Positions 43,209 through 52,038 of a stretch of 64,000 bases of DNA are shown piece by piece. The notes beneath the pieces were generated by a model. It was not told the origin of the DNA, did not search any database, and saw nothing but the letters and a program-made list of their open reading frames with translations. A program made the translations under genes and the position numbers. The stretch's first letter is position 1. Each line of letters opens with the position of its first letter. Origin of the DNA: Paenibacillus sacheonensis (GTDB taxonomy: Bacteria > Bacillota > Bacilli > Paenibacillales > Paenibacillaceae); assembly GCF_009909195.1 (NCBI RefSeq), contig NZ_JAAAMU010000016.1:1-64000 (forward strand). Direction: 5' to 3'.

Positions 43209-44708
43209 ATGAAGATCCTGGTCGGCGCGATCGTGCAGGAAAGCAATACGTTCAGTCCGTACCGCAGCGGGCTGGAGGACTTTCGCGGCAATATTCATCT
43301 GCTCGGCGAAGAGATGCTCGGCCTCGAGATCGAGAACGAGGTTCGCGGCAGCCTCCAGGCGCTGCAGGACAACGGGGCGGAAGCGCTGCCGACGCTGTGC
43401 TTGTACGCGGTGTCCGCGGGGCGCTTCGGCGGGGCGGATTTCTCGGCGCTCGAGCAGCTGATGACCGAGCGCGTGCTTGCCGCGGCCGAAGAATGCGATG
43501 GCGTTTTCTTCGCCATGCACGGCGCGATGTCGGCCGAAGGCTGCGACGACGTCGAGGGACGGCTGTCCGGCATTATCCGGTCGTTAATCGGCGATAAGCC
43601 GTTCGTGCTGTCCTTGGACCTTCACGCCAACATCACCCGGGAGATGGTCCGGCATCCGGATGCGATCGTCGGCTATCGGACGTTCCCGCATACGGATTTC
43701 TACGAAACGGGCTACCGCGCGACGGAGCTGCTGCTGTCCATGCTGCGGACCGGCCGCCGCCCATCGATGGCCTACCGCAAAATTCCGATGATCATTCCCG
43801 CCGAAAACCAGCAGACGATGTACGGTCCGTTCGCGGAGCTGTGGGCGGAGGCGAGCGCGGGCGAAGCGGACGGCATGTCGGCGGTCACGTCGATTTTTCC
43901 CGTGCAGTGCTGGCTGGACGTCGAGGAGTCGGGGGCTTCAGTCATCGTCGTCGGGGAGGATCGCGAGAAAGCGGAACAAGAGGCCGATCGGATGGCAGCG
44001 CTCTTCTGGGACAAACGCCATGCGTTCGACGTGCAGCTTCACAGCGTGGCGGAGATCGTGGAACTGGCCCGGCGGCTGCGCGGCACGGAAGGACCGATCG
44101 TCATATCGGACTCCGCGGACAGCCCCGGCGCGGGCTCGACCGGAGACAGCGCGGCCGTTCTTCGGCAGCTGCTGGCCTGCGGGGCGGAGAAAGACATGAA
44201 CGCGCTGCTCGTCGTGACGGACGCTCCCGCGGTTGCCGCGGCGATCGATGCCGGCGTCGGCCGGGAGGTATCGCTGTCGATTGGGCATACGCTGAACCCG
44301 GCGGGCGAGCCCATCGCCGTGCGGGGGACGGTCGTTCGGATCGGGGACGGACGCTTCCGGCTTGGCGGCGGACACGCGAAGAACACGGTAGCGCGCATGG
44401 GCCGCTGCGTCGTGCTGGAGATCGGGCGGATCAGCCTGCTCATCGGCGAACGCGCCGTGTTCTCCGGCGACCCGTCCATGTACCGGACGATGGGGCTCGA
44501 GCCGACGGCCGCCGACATCGTCATGGTGAAGTCCGCAAGCCAGTTCCGGGCGGATTACGACGCGCTGTCGCGCCATATCTATATTCTCGATACGCCGGGA
44601 AGCAGTCCCGCGAATATCCGGTCGCTGCCGTTCGAGAAGCTTGCACGTCCATTCTATCCGTTCGACGACGATTTCGATTGGAGGAAGAGCCAAGGTTATG
44701 AAAATTGA
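43209..44708 (+). CDS. M81 family metallopeptidase (MlrC-like)
   Basis: A 499-residue member of the MlrC family. Metal-binding candidates are LDLHANIT (Asp137, His139) and FPHTDFYETG (His161, Asp163), and GNSxTFSP-like NTFSPYRSG lies at the start. In microcystin degraders MlrC cleaves a linear tetrapeptide; in other bacteria the substrate is unknown, and the family is common in sugar loci. ATG 43209 is 8 nt from GGAGG, better than ATG 43203. It overlaps the GH39-like gene by 11 nt. Confidence 0.88.
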   Translation: MKILVGAIVQESNTFSPYRSGLEDFRGNIHLLGEEMLGLEIENEVRGSLQALQDNGAEALPTLCLYAVSAGRFGGADFSALEQLMTERVLAAAEECDGVFFAMHGAMSAEGCDDVEGRLSGIIRSLIGDKPFVLSLDLHANITREMVRHPDAIVGYRTFPHTDFYETGYRATELLLSMLRTGRRPSMAYRKIPMIIPAENQQTMYGPFAELWAEASAGEADGMSAVTSIFPVQCWLDVEESGASVIVVGEDREKAEQEADRMAALFWDKRHAFDVQLHSVAEIVELARRLRGTEGPIVISDSADSPGAGSTGDSAAVLRQLLACGAEKDMNALLVVTDAPAVAAAIDAGVGREVSLSIGHTLNPAGEPIAVRGTVVRIGDGRFRLGGGHAKNTVARMGRCVVLEIGRISLLIGERAVFSGDPSMYRTMGLEPTAADIVMVKSASQFRADYDALSRHIYILDTPGSSPANIRSLPFEKLARPFYPFDDDFDWRKSQGYEN

Positions 44709-46098
44709 GCTTCATCTAGACCGTACCGCGGCAGGAAACGGCGGCATCATCAAGCCGCTGCACGGGGTGAACAACGGACCGATCGGCTACGGCTCGCTCG
44801 TCGACGTCTCCCATCACTACAAGGCGGCGGAATTTCCGCTCGTGCGGCTGCATGATCCCAATTTCCCGCATCCGCGGGAGATCGATATCCATACGATTTT
44901 TCCGGATTTCAGTCGGGACCCCGAGGATCCGGCGAGCTACGATTTTGCCAAATCGGATTACTATGTTCGCATGGTGGCGGACACCGGCGCCCGTATCTTA
45001 TGGCGGCTTGGCGAAAGCATCGAGCATACCCCGACGAAGTACTACGTTTACCCGCCGGAGGATTACGCCAAGTGGGCCGGCATCTGCATCGGCATTATCC
45101 GGCATTACAACCAAGGCTGGGCCGACGGCTTTCATTACGGTATCCAATACTGGGAAATTTGGAACGAGCCCGAAGGCGGCGGCGGCCTGATGTGGAACGG
45201 CACGGAGGAGCAGTATTACGACCTGTACCGGGTCGCGGCTCCGATTATCAAGGCCTATGATCCGACGCTGAAGATCGGCGGCTATTCCGCGGCGCAAGCG
45301 AAGGCCGTGCCGCATTTCTTCGAGCGTTTCCTCGGCATGTGCAGGGAGGAGCGGCTCCCGCTGGACTTCTTCTCTTGGCATTCGTACAACGACGACCCCG
45401 AGCTTGTCCGCGAGCTGAGCCTCTACGTGCGTGAAGGGCTGGACCGGCATGGATTCGCGGAGACGGAGAGCCATTTCAACGAGTGGAATTTCTTCGACGC
45501 GCAGTGGGAGACGTTATTCCTTCCCGGGAACGAGTACTACCGGCGGGATTTGTTCGAGCGGGCCAAAAACGAACAAGGCGCCTCTTATGCCGCTGCCGTG
45601 CTGGCCGTGCTGCAGGACTGCCCCGTGGACGAAGCCAATTATTACGACGGCCAGCCGACCGCGCTGTGGTGCGGGCTGTTCGATTATTACGGCGTTCCGA
45701 CGAAGACGTACTATACGTTCCTGCGCTTCAATGAGCTTCGCCGCTTCGCGCGGCGGGCGGAAGCGAAGAGCGAAAGCGAGGGCATCTACGTATGCGCGGG
45801 CGTGAACGGGGTTATCGGCGGAAGCGAAGACGACAAGGAAAACGGCAGGGAAGGCGGCGAGGGAGCCGTCGAACCGGCTGCGGCGGCGATGATCAGCAAT
45901 TATCGCGGCCAGTCCGGCTTCTATGTGATCGGCATCCGCGGTCTGCCGGAGGGGGAGCGCTGGATCGCCGAGGAGTACCGCACGGACCGGGAACGCACGG
46001 ATCGGCTGGCTGCCCTGCACGAGCTCGATCGCACGGGGCTGCTGAAGCTGTTTATTTCGAGGCATACGGTCGTGTATTTGAAGCTGAGGCGCGCGTAA
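44698..46098 (+). CDS. GH39-like glycoside hydrolase
   Basis: A 466-residue TIM-barrel glycosidase. YWEIWNEPEGG holds the general acid/base Glu157, the family hallmark W-N-E-P; a later FNEWNFFDA holds the candidate nucleophile Glu262. GVNNGPIG at the start and the C-terminal beta section resemble families 39 and 51 enzymes, so beta-xylosidase, alpha-iduronidase or arabinofuranosidase activity is possible. No signal peptide, so it acts in the cytoplasm. Start overlaps the M81 gene by 11 nt. The C-terminal part has a short Asp/Glu/Gly-rich insertion (about 378-400). Confidence 0.82.
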   Translation: MKIELHLDRTAAGNGGIIKPLHGVNNGPIGYGSLVDVSHHYKAAEFPLVRLHDPNFPHPREIDIHTIFPDFSRDPEDPASYDFAKSDYYVRMVADTGARILWRLGESIEHTPTKYYVYPPEDYAKWAGICIGIIRHYNQGWADGFHYGIQYWEIWNEPEGGGGLMWNGTEEQYYDLYRVAAPIIKAYDPTLKIGGYSAAQAKAVPHFFERFLGMCREERLPLDFFSWHSYNDDPELVRELSLYVREGLDRHGFAETESHFNEWNFFDAQWETLFLPGNEYYRRDLFERAKNEQGASYAAAVLAVLQDCPVDEANYYDGQPTALWCGLFDYYGVPTKTYYTFLRFNELRRFARRAEAKSESEGIYVCAGVNGVIGGSEDDKENGREGGEGAVEPAAAAMISNYRGQSGFYVIGIRGLPEGERWIAEEYRTDRERTDRLAALHELDRTGLLKLFISRHTVVYLKLRRA

Positions 46099-46256
46099 AG
46101 CGTGGAAGTCTGTTTGATATCGTTAACGTTGTAAATTGTGCATTAAATCTCGCTGCTCGCAGACGGCATTGCGCTCAACATCGCGGATTTGCGAGTGAAG
46201 CCGGCCGCCCGCGCAGCGTTATGCGTCAACATCATCCAATCAAGGAGCGCTGCCCT
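46099..46256. other. 158-nt intergenic region
   Basis: No gene. It contains ATCGTTAACGTT at about 46119-46130, a GTTAAC-centred palindrome resembling other operators in the window but lacking the second arm. Confidence 0.5.
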
Positions 46257-47027
46257 ATGCACACCAAACAAACCCTTCTCCGCGATTTGGAGAACATGCG
46301 GATCGATCCCCGCGGCACGCTGTTCGTTCATTCCTCGTACAAAGCGATCGGTCCCGTGGAAGGCGGGCCGGATACGGTGCTCGATGCGTTGACGGAATAC
46401 ATGCAGGACGGACTGCTCGCGCTGCCTGCCCATACATGGTCCTACATCAACGGAAGCAATCCGCGCTTTAACGTGCAGGACTCCGCCACTTGCGTCGGCA
46501 TCCTGACGGAGCTGTTCCGCAAGCGCCCCGGCGTGCTTCGCTCGCTTCATCCGACGCATTCCGTATGTGCCCTGGGCAGGGACGCCGCGGATTTCATCGC
46601 GGGCAACGAGCTGTGCGATACCCCTTGCGGGCGGCAATCATCCTATGGCAAGCTGCTTGACCGCGAAGCGACGATCTTGTTTATCGGCGTCGATCTGTGC
46701 AAAAACACCTTCATCCACGGCGTCGAGGAATGGAACGACATCCCGAACCGGCTGACGGACCGCATCATGCCGTACGTGATCGAGCTGCCTGACGGCTCGG
46801 AGATCTCCGCGCCCTCGCGCAAGCACTGCGGCGAGCTGTGGTCCTATTATTTCTGGAAAGTAAACGATCTGTTCATTCGGGAAGGCATCATGTACACGGG
46901 GCATTTCGGCTATGCGGACACGCGGGTGACGAATGCGGCAACGACGAACGAGCTGCTGAGCCGGATGCTGAAGGCCGATCCGGAGCTGTTTTCGACGAAC
47001 GAGCCGCTCGCCCGGGTTGGAGACTAA
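46257..47027 (+). CDS. AAC(3)-family N-acetyltransferase
   Basis: A 256-residue member of the aminoglycoside 3-N-acetyltransferase family. LFVHSSYKAIGPVEGG, ALPAHTWSYINGSNPRFN, RSLHPTHSVCALG (His98, His101) and GNELCDTPCGRQSSYGKL match the family's CoA and substrate regions. Many family members in sugar loci acetylate amino sugars or other amines rather than give drug resistance. CAAGGAGCG lies 8 nt before the ATG. It is in the run with the aminotransferase and dehydrogenase. Confidence 0.85.
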   Translation: MHTKQTLLRDLENMRIDPRGTLFVHSSYKAIGPVEGGPDTVLDALTEYMQDGLLALPAHTWSYINGSNPRFNVQDSATCVGILTELFRKRPGVLRSLHPTHSVCALGRDAADFIAGNELCDTPCGRQSSYGKLLDREATILFIGVDLCKNTFIHGVEEWNDIPNRLTDRIMPYVIELPDGSEISAPSRKHCGELWSYYFWKVNDLFIREGIMYTGHFGYADTRVTNAATTNELLSRMLKADPELFSTNEPLARVGD

Positions 47028-47057
47028 CGGCTTCGGCCGACAAGGAGGCGCGAACGG

Positions 47058-49724
47058 GTGGAACCGGCAGGAAGCGCGCAATTCGTCCCGCTCGACTTGA
47101 GCGGGGTTAACAATTACAACGTCGCGGAGCTGCCGGAGGGCGTGCTCTCCGCGAATGCTTACGCGCTGCGGGGAGCGTTTCTTCGCGGGGAGCAGCAGCT
47201 GTGGGGGCTGCCTTTCCGCTGCGGCGGCGGGGAGCCGCCCGACCGGAAGGACCTGCAGGGTTTGAAGGGCCGGGAAGGGCAGTCGGACGGGAACGACCTG
47301 TTCGTGCTCCGGGAGGCCGCCGAGCTGAAGCTGCGGGAGCCGATTCGGGCGCGCTACGTGCTGTTCCTGCACGCGGCGGATTTTCCCGAACGCCGCTTGC
47401 GCGAGGACGGCTTGTACGCGCGGCCGATCCGCGGCACGACGGAGCTTGGCGACGAAGCCGGCCGTTACGTGCTGCATTACGAGGACGGGACCTCGCACGC
47501 CATTCCCATCCGCCGGCGAATGGAGATCAGCCAGCTCGGCGTCTCCATGGGCGAGAGCAGCTTCGGCTGCGTGCCGCATGCCATGCCCCGCGCGCGGCCG
47601 GAGACGTCGGAGTCGATCCGGTCCGGCGGCGCGCCGGATACGGCGTGGGGAGAATCGCAGAGCAGGGTGACGGCGGATTTCGGCCATCCGCTGGCCTACC
47701 ATTGGATCTATGCGCTGGAGAATCCCCGTCCGGAAGCGCGCATTCGTTCTCTGGGGTTTCTTCCGGGATCGGGCGCGATCCTGCTGTTTGCCGTCACGCA
47801 TACGGAGGAGGCGGAGCATCCGCTGCGGCTGCTGCCGCGTGCCAAGTTCGCGCTGCGGACGGAAGCGGGCGCCAAGCCGCCGGAACTGGCGATCGACCGC
47901 GGGCGCATCATTTCGGTGCGACCGGCCTTCGACTACCCGGGCGCCGAAGAATGGGAGCGGTCTTACGCGTTGAAGCCGCCTTCGCTTTCGTCCGAACGGT
48001 GGATCGTAGAATACGCGGCGCATCCCCGTGCGCGTATATACGGAAGCGAACGCTGGCCGCATGGGCTTCCGGCAAGCGAGCTTGCCCTTGAAGCCGGCGT
48101 AACCGTCATTCCGGAGCGAGCGCGGCCGGTGACCTTGCATGTCCGCGAGCGCGGGGCGAGCAGCCCGGCTGCCAAAACGGCGGTCCGCCTCCATATCCAC
48201 GGCGAGCAGGGGGAAACGATCGTGCCGCTGAACCGGCACCGCCGGCCGAACGGAGAGTGGTTCGAGGATTACGGCGCGGACTGCACGGAGAAGGGACATT
48301 TCACGACGTATATCGACGGACGGGCGGAGCTGCGCCTGCCGATCGGGAGCGTCTACGTGGAGATTACGAAGGGCTTCGAGTACGTACCGATTCGGCGCCG
48401 GTTCGAGATAAGCGAAGAGACGGACGTTCTCGCGATCGAGCTGGAACGAGGCCTGGATTGGCGGAGCAGGGGCTGGGTGACGGCGGATACGCATGTCCAC
48501 TTCCTCTCCCCGCAGACCGCGCTGCTGCAAGGCAAAGCCGAGGACTTGCATATGGTTCATCTGCTGGCGAGCCAGTGGGGGGAGCTGTTCAGCAATATCG
48601 GCGATTTCGACGGCGAGACGACGGTCGGCGCCAAGGATGCGGCAGGGCGCGGGCCTTATCTCGTCCGCGTCGGGACGGAGAACAGGCAGGCCGTGCTCGG
48701 CCACCTCTCGCTGCTCGGCTACGACGGGGACATGATCATGCCGCTCTGCACGGGCGGCCCGATGGAATCCGCGCTCGGCGACGCGCTGGAAGCGACGATG
48801 CTGACTTGGGCGGCAAAGGGTCGGGAGCAGGATGCGCTCGTCGTGCTCCCGCATTTTCCGAGTCCGCGCGGCGAAGAGGCCGCCGTGTATATCGCTGGGC
48901 TGGCGGATGCCGTGGAGGTCTGTGCCTGGTCTTGCCCGCATGGGGGAATCAGCGCCTATTCGCTGAGTGAATGGTACCGATTCTTGAATTGCGGCTATCT
49001 GCTGCCTGTCGTAGGCGGCACGGACAAAATGTCGGCAGGCGCCGCTGCCGGCAGGCTGCGCACCTACTCCCGGCTCGCCGGCGGCGCGGCGGCATCCGAG
49101 TCCTTCAGCAACGACGAGTGGAAGGCATCGGTCCGCGGCGGCGAAACGTTCGTTACCGTCGGTCCATTGCTGGCGTTCAGCGTGCAAGGGCAGCCCATGG
49201 GATCGAGGATCGATATCGGCGGCAATAGTAATAGCAATAGCAATAGTAATAGCGATAGCAACGGCAATAACATTGGGAAGCCGTCATCGTCAAACGTCCT
49301 CGAGGTTCGTTGGGAAGCCGCTTCCGTGACGCTCCCGATGACGCGCGTCGAGCTCGTGCAGGGCGGCGAAGCGGTCGTTCGGCAGGAATTCTCCGGGGTC
49401 AGGGCCGGAACTTTCTCCGGATCCTGGCAGGTATCCGTCTCGGAACCGACGTGGTTCGCGCTGCGGATATGGGGATGCCAGGAGGGGCAGACGGAAGCGA
49501 TCACGGCGCATTCCAGTCCGATCCTGGTGTCCGTGGAGGGCAGGACCTGTTTGAATGCCGTCGACGCCGCCTCCATCATGGAGCAGGTCGAGGGGGCGCT
49601 GACCTTCTACGAGACGCTGGCGACCCGGCCGCCGGAAGCGGATTATCTCCGGATGCGCGGCGCATTGGCGAATGCCTGCGATGAGCTTCGGCGGCGGTGT
49701 TTCGAGGAAGGGCAGCATAATTGA
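47058..49724 (+). CDS. CehA/McbA-type PHP metallohydrolase, large
   Basis: An 888-residue protein. Beta-rich N-terminal domains (about 20-440) precede a PHP-type metal hydrolase (about 465-690) with TADTHVHFLSP (His479, His481), HFPSPRGEE and VVGGTDKMS. The CehA family hydrolyses esters such as carbamates or phosphodiesters and is zinc- or iron-dependent. A C-terminal beta domain follows, with an Asn-Ser dipeptide repeat (about 722-738). GTG start with AAGGAGG 9 nt upstream. No signal peptide is visible. Only 30 nt separate it from the AAC(3) gene. Confidence 0.82.
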   Translation: MEPAGSAQFVPLDLSGVNNYNVAELPEGVLSANAYALRGAFLRGEQQLWGLPFRCGGGEPPDRKDLQGLKGREGQSDGNDLFVLREAAELKLREPIRARYVLFLHAADFPERRLREDGLYARPIRGTTELGDEAGRYVLHYEDGTSHAIPIRRRMEISQLGVSMGESSFGCVPHAMPRARPETSESIRSGGAPDTAWGESQSRVTADFGHPLAYHWIYALENPRPEARIRSLGFLPGSGAILLFAVTHTEEAEHPLRLLPRAKFALRTEAGAKPPELAIDRGRIISVRPAFDYPGAEEWERSYALKPPSLSSERWIVEYAAHPRARIYGSERWPHGLPASELALEAGVTVIPERARPVTLHVRERGASSPAAKTAVRLHIHGEQGETIVPLNRHRRPNGEWFEDYGADCTEKGHFTTYIDGRAELRLPIGSVYVEITKGFEYVPIRRRFEISEETDVLAIELERGLDWRSRGWVTADTHVHFLSPQTALLQGKAEDLHMVHLLASQWGELFSNIGDFDGETTVGAKDAAGRGPYLVRVGTENRQAVLGHLSLLGYDGDMIMPLCTGGPMESALGDALEATMLTWAAKGREQDALVVLPHFPSPRGEEAAVYIAGLADAVEVCAWSCPHGGISAYSLSEWYRFLNCGYLLPVVGGTDKMSAGAAAGRLRTYSRLAGGAAASESFSNDEWKASVRGGETFVTVGPLLAFSVQGQPMGSRIDIGGNSNSNSNSNSDSNGNNIGKPSSSNVLEVRWEAASVTLPMTRVELVQGGEAVVRQEFSGVRAGTFSGSWQVSVSEPTWFALRIWGCQEGQTEAITAHSSPILVSVEGRTCLNAVDAASIMEQVEGALTFYETLATRPPEADYLRMRGALANACDELRRRCFEEGQHN
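49222..49270 (+). repeat. AATAGY hexanucleotide microsatellite
   Basis: About eight copies of AATAGY (AATAGT/AATAGC) encode Asn-Ser dipeptides in a loop of the CehA-like protein. Six-base units keep the frame, so length can vary without frameshift. Confidence 0.75.
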
Positions 49725-49740
49725 AGGGAGTTGGGCTGGC

Positions 49741-50973
49741 ATGAGCCACGGAAACGCAACCTATCGGATTTGGCTGGAACTGTTATCCGAGAAGCCTGTA
49801 TACAGCACGCACGAGCATCACATGGAGTCGCATAAGCAGCAGCAATTGAATCTCGACCGTCTTTTTAATCAATCGTATGTAGGCTGGTGCAAGCCGGCGC
49901 CGGCCAACGATCGGGATCTGCGGGCGGCCTGGCTGGACGGCATTCGGACGAATACGTATTTTAGCTGGCTGCAGAAAGCGCTTTGCCGGATTTACGATGT
50001 CGACGAGATCACCGCGGACAATTGGGACGACCTGTCCGTCCGGATCTCGGCCGCGCACCGGAATCCCGACTGGCATCTGGACGTGATGAAGGAACACGGC
50101 GGCTATGCCGGTTTTCTCGAGGATTGCTATTGGGACAGCGGCAGCGACGTCGGTTATCCCGAGTTCGTGACGCCGATCTACCGGCTGGATATGTGGATGA
50201 TGGGCTTTCATGCGGAGTCGCTGACGAACGAAGGCACGAGCGCGCACGCGCTATTCGCGCAGCCGCCTTCCTTCGAGGCTTACATGGAGCGCTTCGAAGA
50301 GGAGCTTCGCGGGCGGCGCGGGCGGATCGTGGGATTGAAATGCGCCTCGGCCTACCAGCGTACGATCGGCTTCCAAGCGGCTTCGAGGGAGGAGGCCGCG
50401 AACGTCTTCGGCAAGCATCCCTCCGAGACGACGCAGGCCGAGCGCAATGCTTTCGGCGATTACGTCCTAGCCCGCGGGCTCGAGCTTGCCGAAGCCTTGG
50501 AGCTGCCGGTTCAGTTCCATACGGGACTCGCGCAGCTCAGCGGCTCGAGTCCGATGCTGATGGAGCCGCTGATCGCGGCGCATCCGCGCAACCGGTTCGT
50601 GCTGTTTCACGGCGGCTTTCCCTGGATCTATGAGACGGCTGCGCTTGCGCATAACTACGGTAATGTCGTGATCGACATTAACTGGCTGCCGCTTATCTCT
50701 ACTTCCGCGGCTATCCATGCGCTGAATACCTATATCGACGTGCTGCGCGACAACGGCTCGATCGCATGGGGCGGAGATACGTGGACGGGCGAAGAGGGCG
50801 TCGGCGCCTCGATGGCGTTCCGGCACATTCTGGCCAAGGCGCTGTCGGAGCGGGTGGAGGACGGTTCCTGGACGGCCAAGGATGCAGAGCGGTTCGCGGA
50901 CAAAATCATGTTCGAGAACACGCTCCGCATCTACGGTCTAGAGAGCAAGCGCAGCCTATTCGTCTACGAGTAA
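49741..50973 (+). CDS. Amidohydrolase-superfamily protein
   Basis: A 410-residue TIM-barrel metal hydrolase. STHEHHME (His24, His26), GLKCASAY (Lys200), VQFHTGL (His260), FHGG and GGDTWTGEE (Asp346) line up with the metal and catalytic positions of amidohydrolases. The family relates to uronate isomerases and lactonases; which reaction occurs here cannot be told. ATG 49741 follows AAGGGAG at about 10 nt. It ends the six-gene run that begins with Gfo/Idh at 42131. It overlaps the 3' end of the converging SDR gene by 18 nt. Confidence 0.85.
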   Translation: MSHGNATYRIWLELLSEKPVYSTHEHHMESHKQQQLNLDRLFNQSYVGWCKPAPANDRDLRAAWLDGIRTNTYFSWLQKALCRIYDVDEITADNWDDLSVRISAAHRNPDWHLDVMKEHGGYAGFLEDCYWDSGSDVGYPEFVTPIYRLDMWMMGFHAESLTNEGTSAHALFAQPPSFEAYMERFEEELRGRRGRIVGLKCASAYQRTIGFQAASREEAANVFGKHPSETTQAERNAFGDYVLARGLELAEALELPVQFHTGLAQLSGSSPMLMEPLIAAHPRNRFVLFHGGFPWIYETAALAHNYGNVVIDINWLPLISTSAAIHALNTYIDVLRDNGSIAWGGDTWTGEEGVGASMAFRHILAKALSERVEDGSWTAKDAERFADKIMFENTLRIYGLESKRSLFVYE

Positions 50974-51744
50974 CGGCTTCTGCCAGAGGAAGAACCGCGC
51001 GCTGGAGCCGCCATCGACGGTAATCGTCTGGCCGGTAATGAAATCGGAATCGGACGACGCGAGAAAACCGACGAGCGGCGCGACGTCGTTCGGCATGCCG
51101 ACGCGGCCCATCGGAATCTTCCGGCCTTCGATATCGCGGTTGTACCACGGAATGTCGGTAAAATATTTCTCCACCTCGATGACGCCCGGCGCCACGCCGT
51201 TCACGTTGATGCGGTGCGGCGCCAACTCCAGGGCGAGCTGGCGCGTCAAGGCGTTCATGCCGCCCTTCGAGGCGGAATAGGCCCCGTAACCGCGCATCGT
51301 CGTGTTTCCGTGCACCGAGCTGATGTTGATGATCTTGCCGCTTCCGCGCCGCTTCATCTCTTCCGCGCATGTCTGCGCGCAGAAGAAGGTACCCTTCAGG
51401 TTCGTGTCGACGACCCGGTCCCAGATCGCTTCGGTCATCTGCGACATCTCCACGACGGGATCGATGGCGGCATTGTTGACCAGAATATCGAGCGCGCCGA
51501 ATTCGGATACGACCTTTTCCACCATGCCTTTCACTTGGCTGACGTCGGCGACGTCGGCGCGATGGGCGAAGACGGCATGTCCCTGCGCGCGCAATTCCTC
51601 TACGAGCGATTCGGCGGATGCTTCGCTGGTTGCGTAGTTGATGCATACCGATGCGCCCTGCGCAGCCAGCCTTCGTGCGATTTCGCGGCCGATACCCCGC
51701 GCGGAGCCTGTGACGAGCGCGATTTTGCCATTCAGATCGGACAT
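50956..51744 (-). CDS. Short-chain dehydrogenase/reductase (3-oxoacyl-ACP reductase/glucose dehydrogenase-like)
   Basis: A 262-residue classical SDR: VTGSARGIGRE, LVNNAAI, NISSVHGN with the catalytic Ser, YSASKGG with Tyr and Lys, TVDGGSS at the end. ATG 51744 is preferred because TTGGAGG lies 9-10 nt upstream; an earlier in-frame TTG overlaps that site. The promoter and a GTTAAC sequence lie just upstream. It faces the amidohydrolase gene and may share control with the transporter locus and SDR operon by that operator. Confidence 0.9.
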   Translation of the reverse strand: MSDLNGKIALVTGSARGIGREIARRLAAQGASVCINYATSEASAESLVEELRAQGHAVFAHRADVADVSQVKGMVEKVVSEFGALDILVNNAAIDPVVEMSQMTEAIWDRVVDTNLKGTFFCAQTCAEEMKRRGSGKIINISSVHGNTTMRGYGAYSASKGGMNALTRQLALELAPHRINVNGVAPGVIEVEKYFTDIPWYNRDIEGRKIPMGRVGMPNDVAPLVGFLASSDSDFITGQTITVDGGSSARFFLWQKPLLVDE

Positions 51745-51788
51745 CGTTTCTCGAACCTCCAATTAGAAATAATAGGATGAATATCCTT

Positions 51789-51817
51789 ATTATAAGAGAT
51801 TGAAGTGTTTTCGTAAA
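51789..51817 (-). promoter_or_regulatory. Promoter of the converging SDR gene
   Basis: On the minus strand TTTACG (complement of 51812-51817), 17 nt, TATAAT (complement of 51789-51794). It faces the SDR gene at 45 nt. Confidence 0.7.
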
Positions 51818-51819
51818 CG

Positions 51820-51846
51820 ATTAACTGTTAACCAAATGATAGACAG
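51820..51846. promoter_or_regulatory. GTTAAC-type operator-like sequence (site C)
   Basis: ATTAACTGTTAACCAAATGA. The 13-base core GTTAACCAAATGA is shared with site A (3072-3084). Here it lies upstream of the SDR -35 box, so its effect may be different from sites A and B. Confidence 0.55.
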
Positions 51847-51882
51847 TTTTGATTGCCGGCTATAAACTTCGCTGTCGATCAT

Positions 51883-51890
51883 GCTAGAAT
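51883..51890 (+). promoter_or_regulatory. Extended -10 promoter candidate
   Basis: TGCTAGAAT (TGn before TAGAAT) reads to the right, 17 nt before a strong terminator hairpin. A -35 box is unclear. Confidence 0.4.
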
Positions 51891-51908
51891 GAGGCCGACA
51901 ATAAACAG

Positions 51909-51957
51909 AGCTCTTCTCGATGTTAAACCAACATCGGGAAGAGCTATTTTTTCAAAA
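51909..51957 (+). terminator. Strong rho-independent terminator with no upstream gene on this strand
   Basis: AGCTCTTCTCGATGTT pairs with AACATCGGGAAGAGCT (16 bp, one G-T wobble) and is followed by ATTTTTTC. The closest plus-strand gene ends at 50973 and the SDR between is on the minus strand. It may end a small RNA or act as a leader attenuator for the nucleotidyltransferase gene. Confidence 0.7.
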
Positions 51958-52038
51958 TATAGGTAGAAATAGAAAGGGATCTGCGATAGAATACGAATAT
52001 ATGTTCCTGTATTGATAAGGAAAGAGGTGGAATGCAGA

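Noticed and set aside
46119-46130. GTTAAC palindrome before the AAC(3) gene as a fourth operator
   Set aside because: Only one arm is present, and the GTCAT core is missing.
46257-47027. AAC(3)-family gene as an antibiotic-resistance determinant
   Set aside because: The neighbourhood is metabolic and no mobile element is near; family membership alone does not show drug acetylation.
46638-49187. 849-codon minus-strand frame opposite the CehA-type gene
   Set aside because: Arg/His/Pro-rich shadow without a ribosome site; the plus frame carries PHP motifs.
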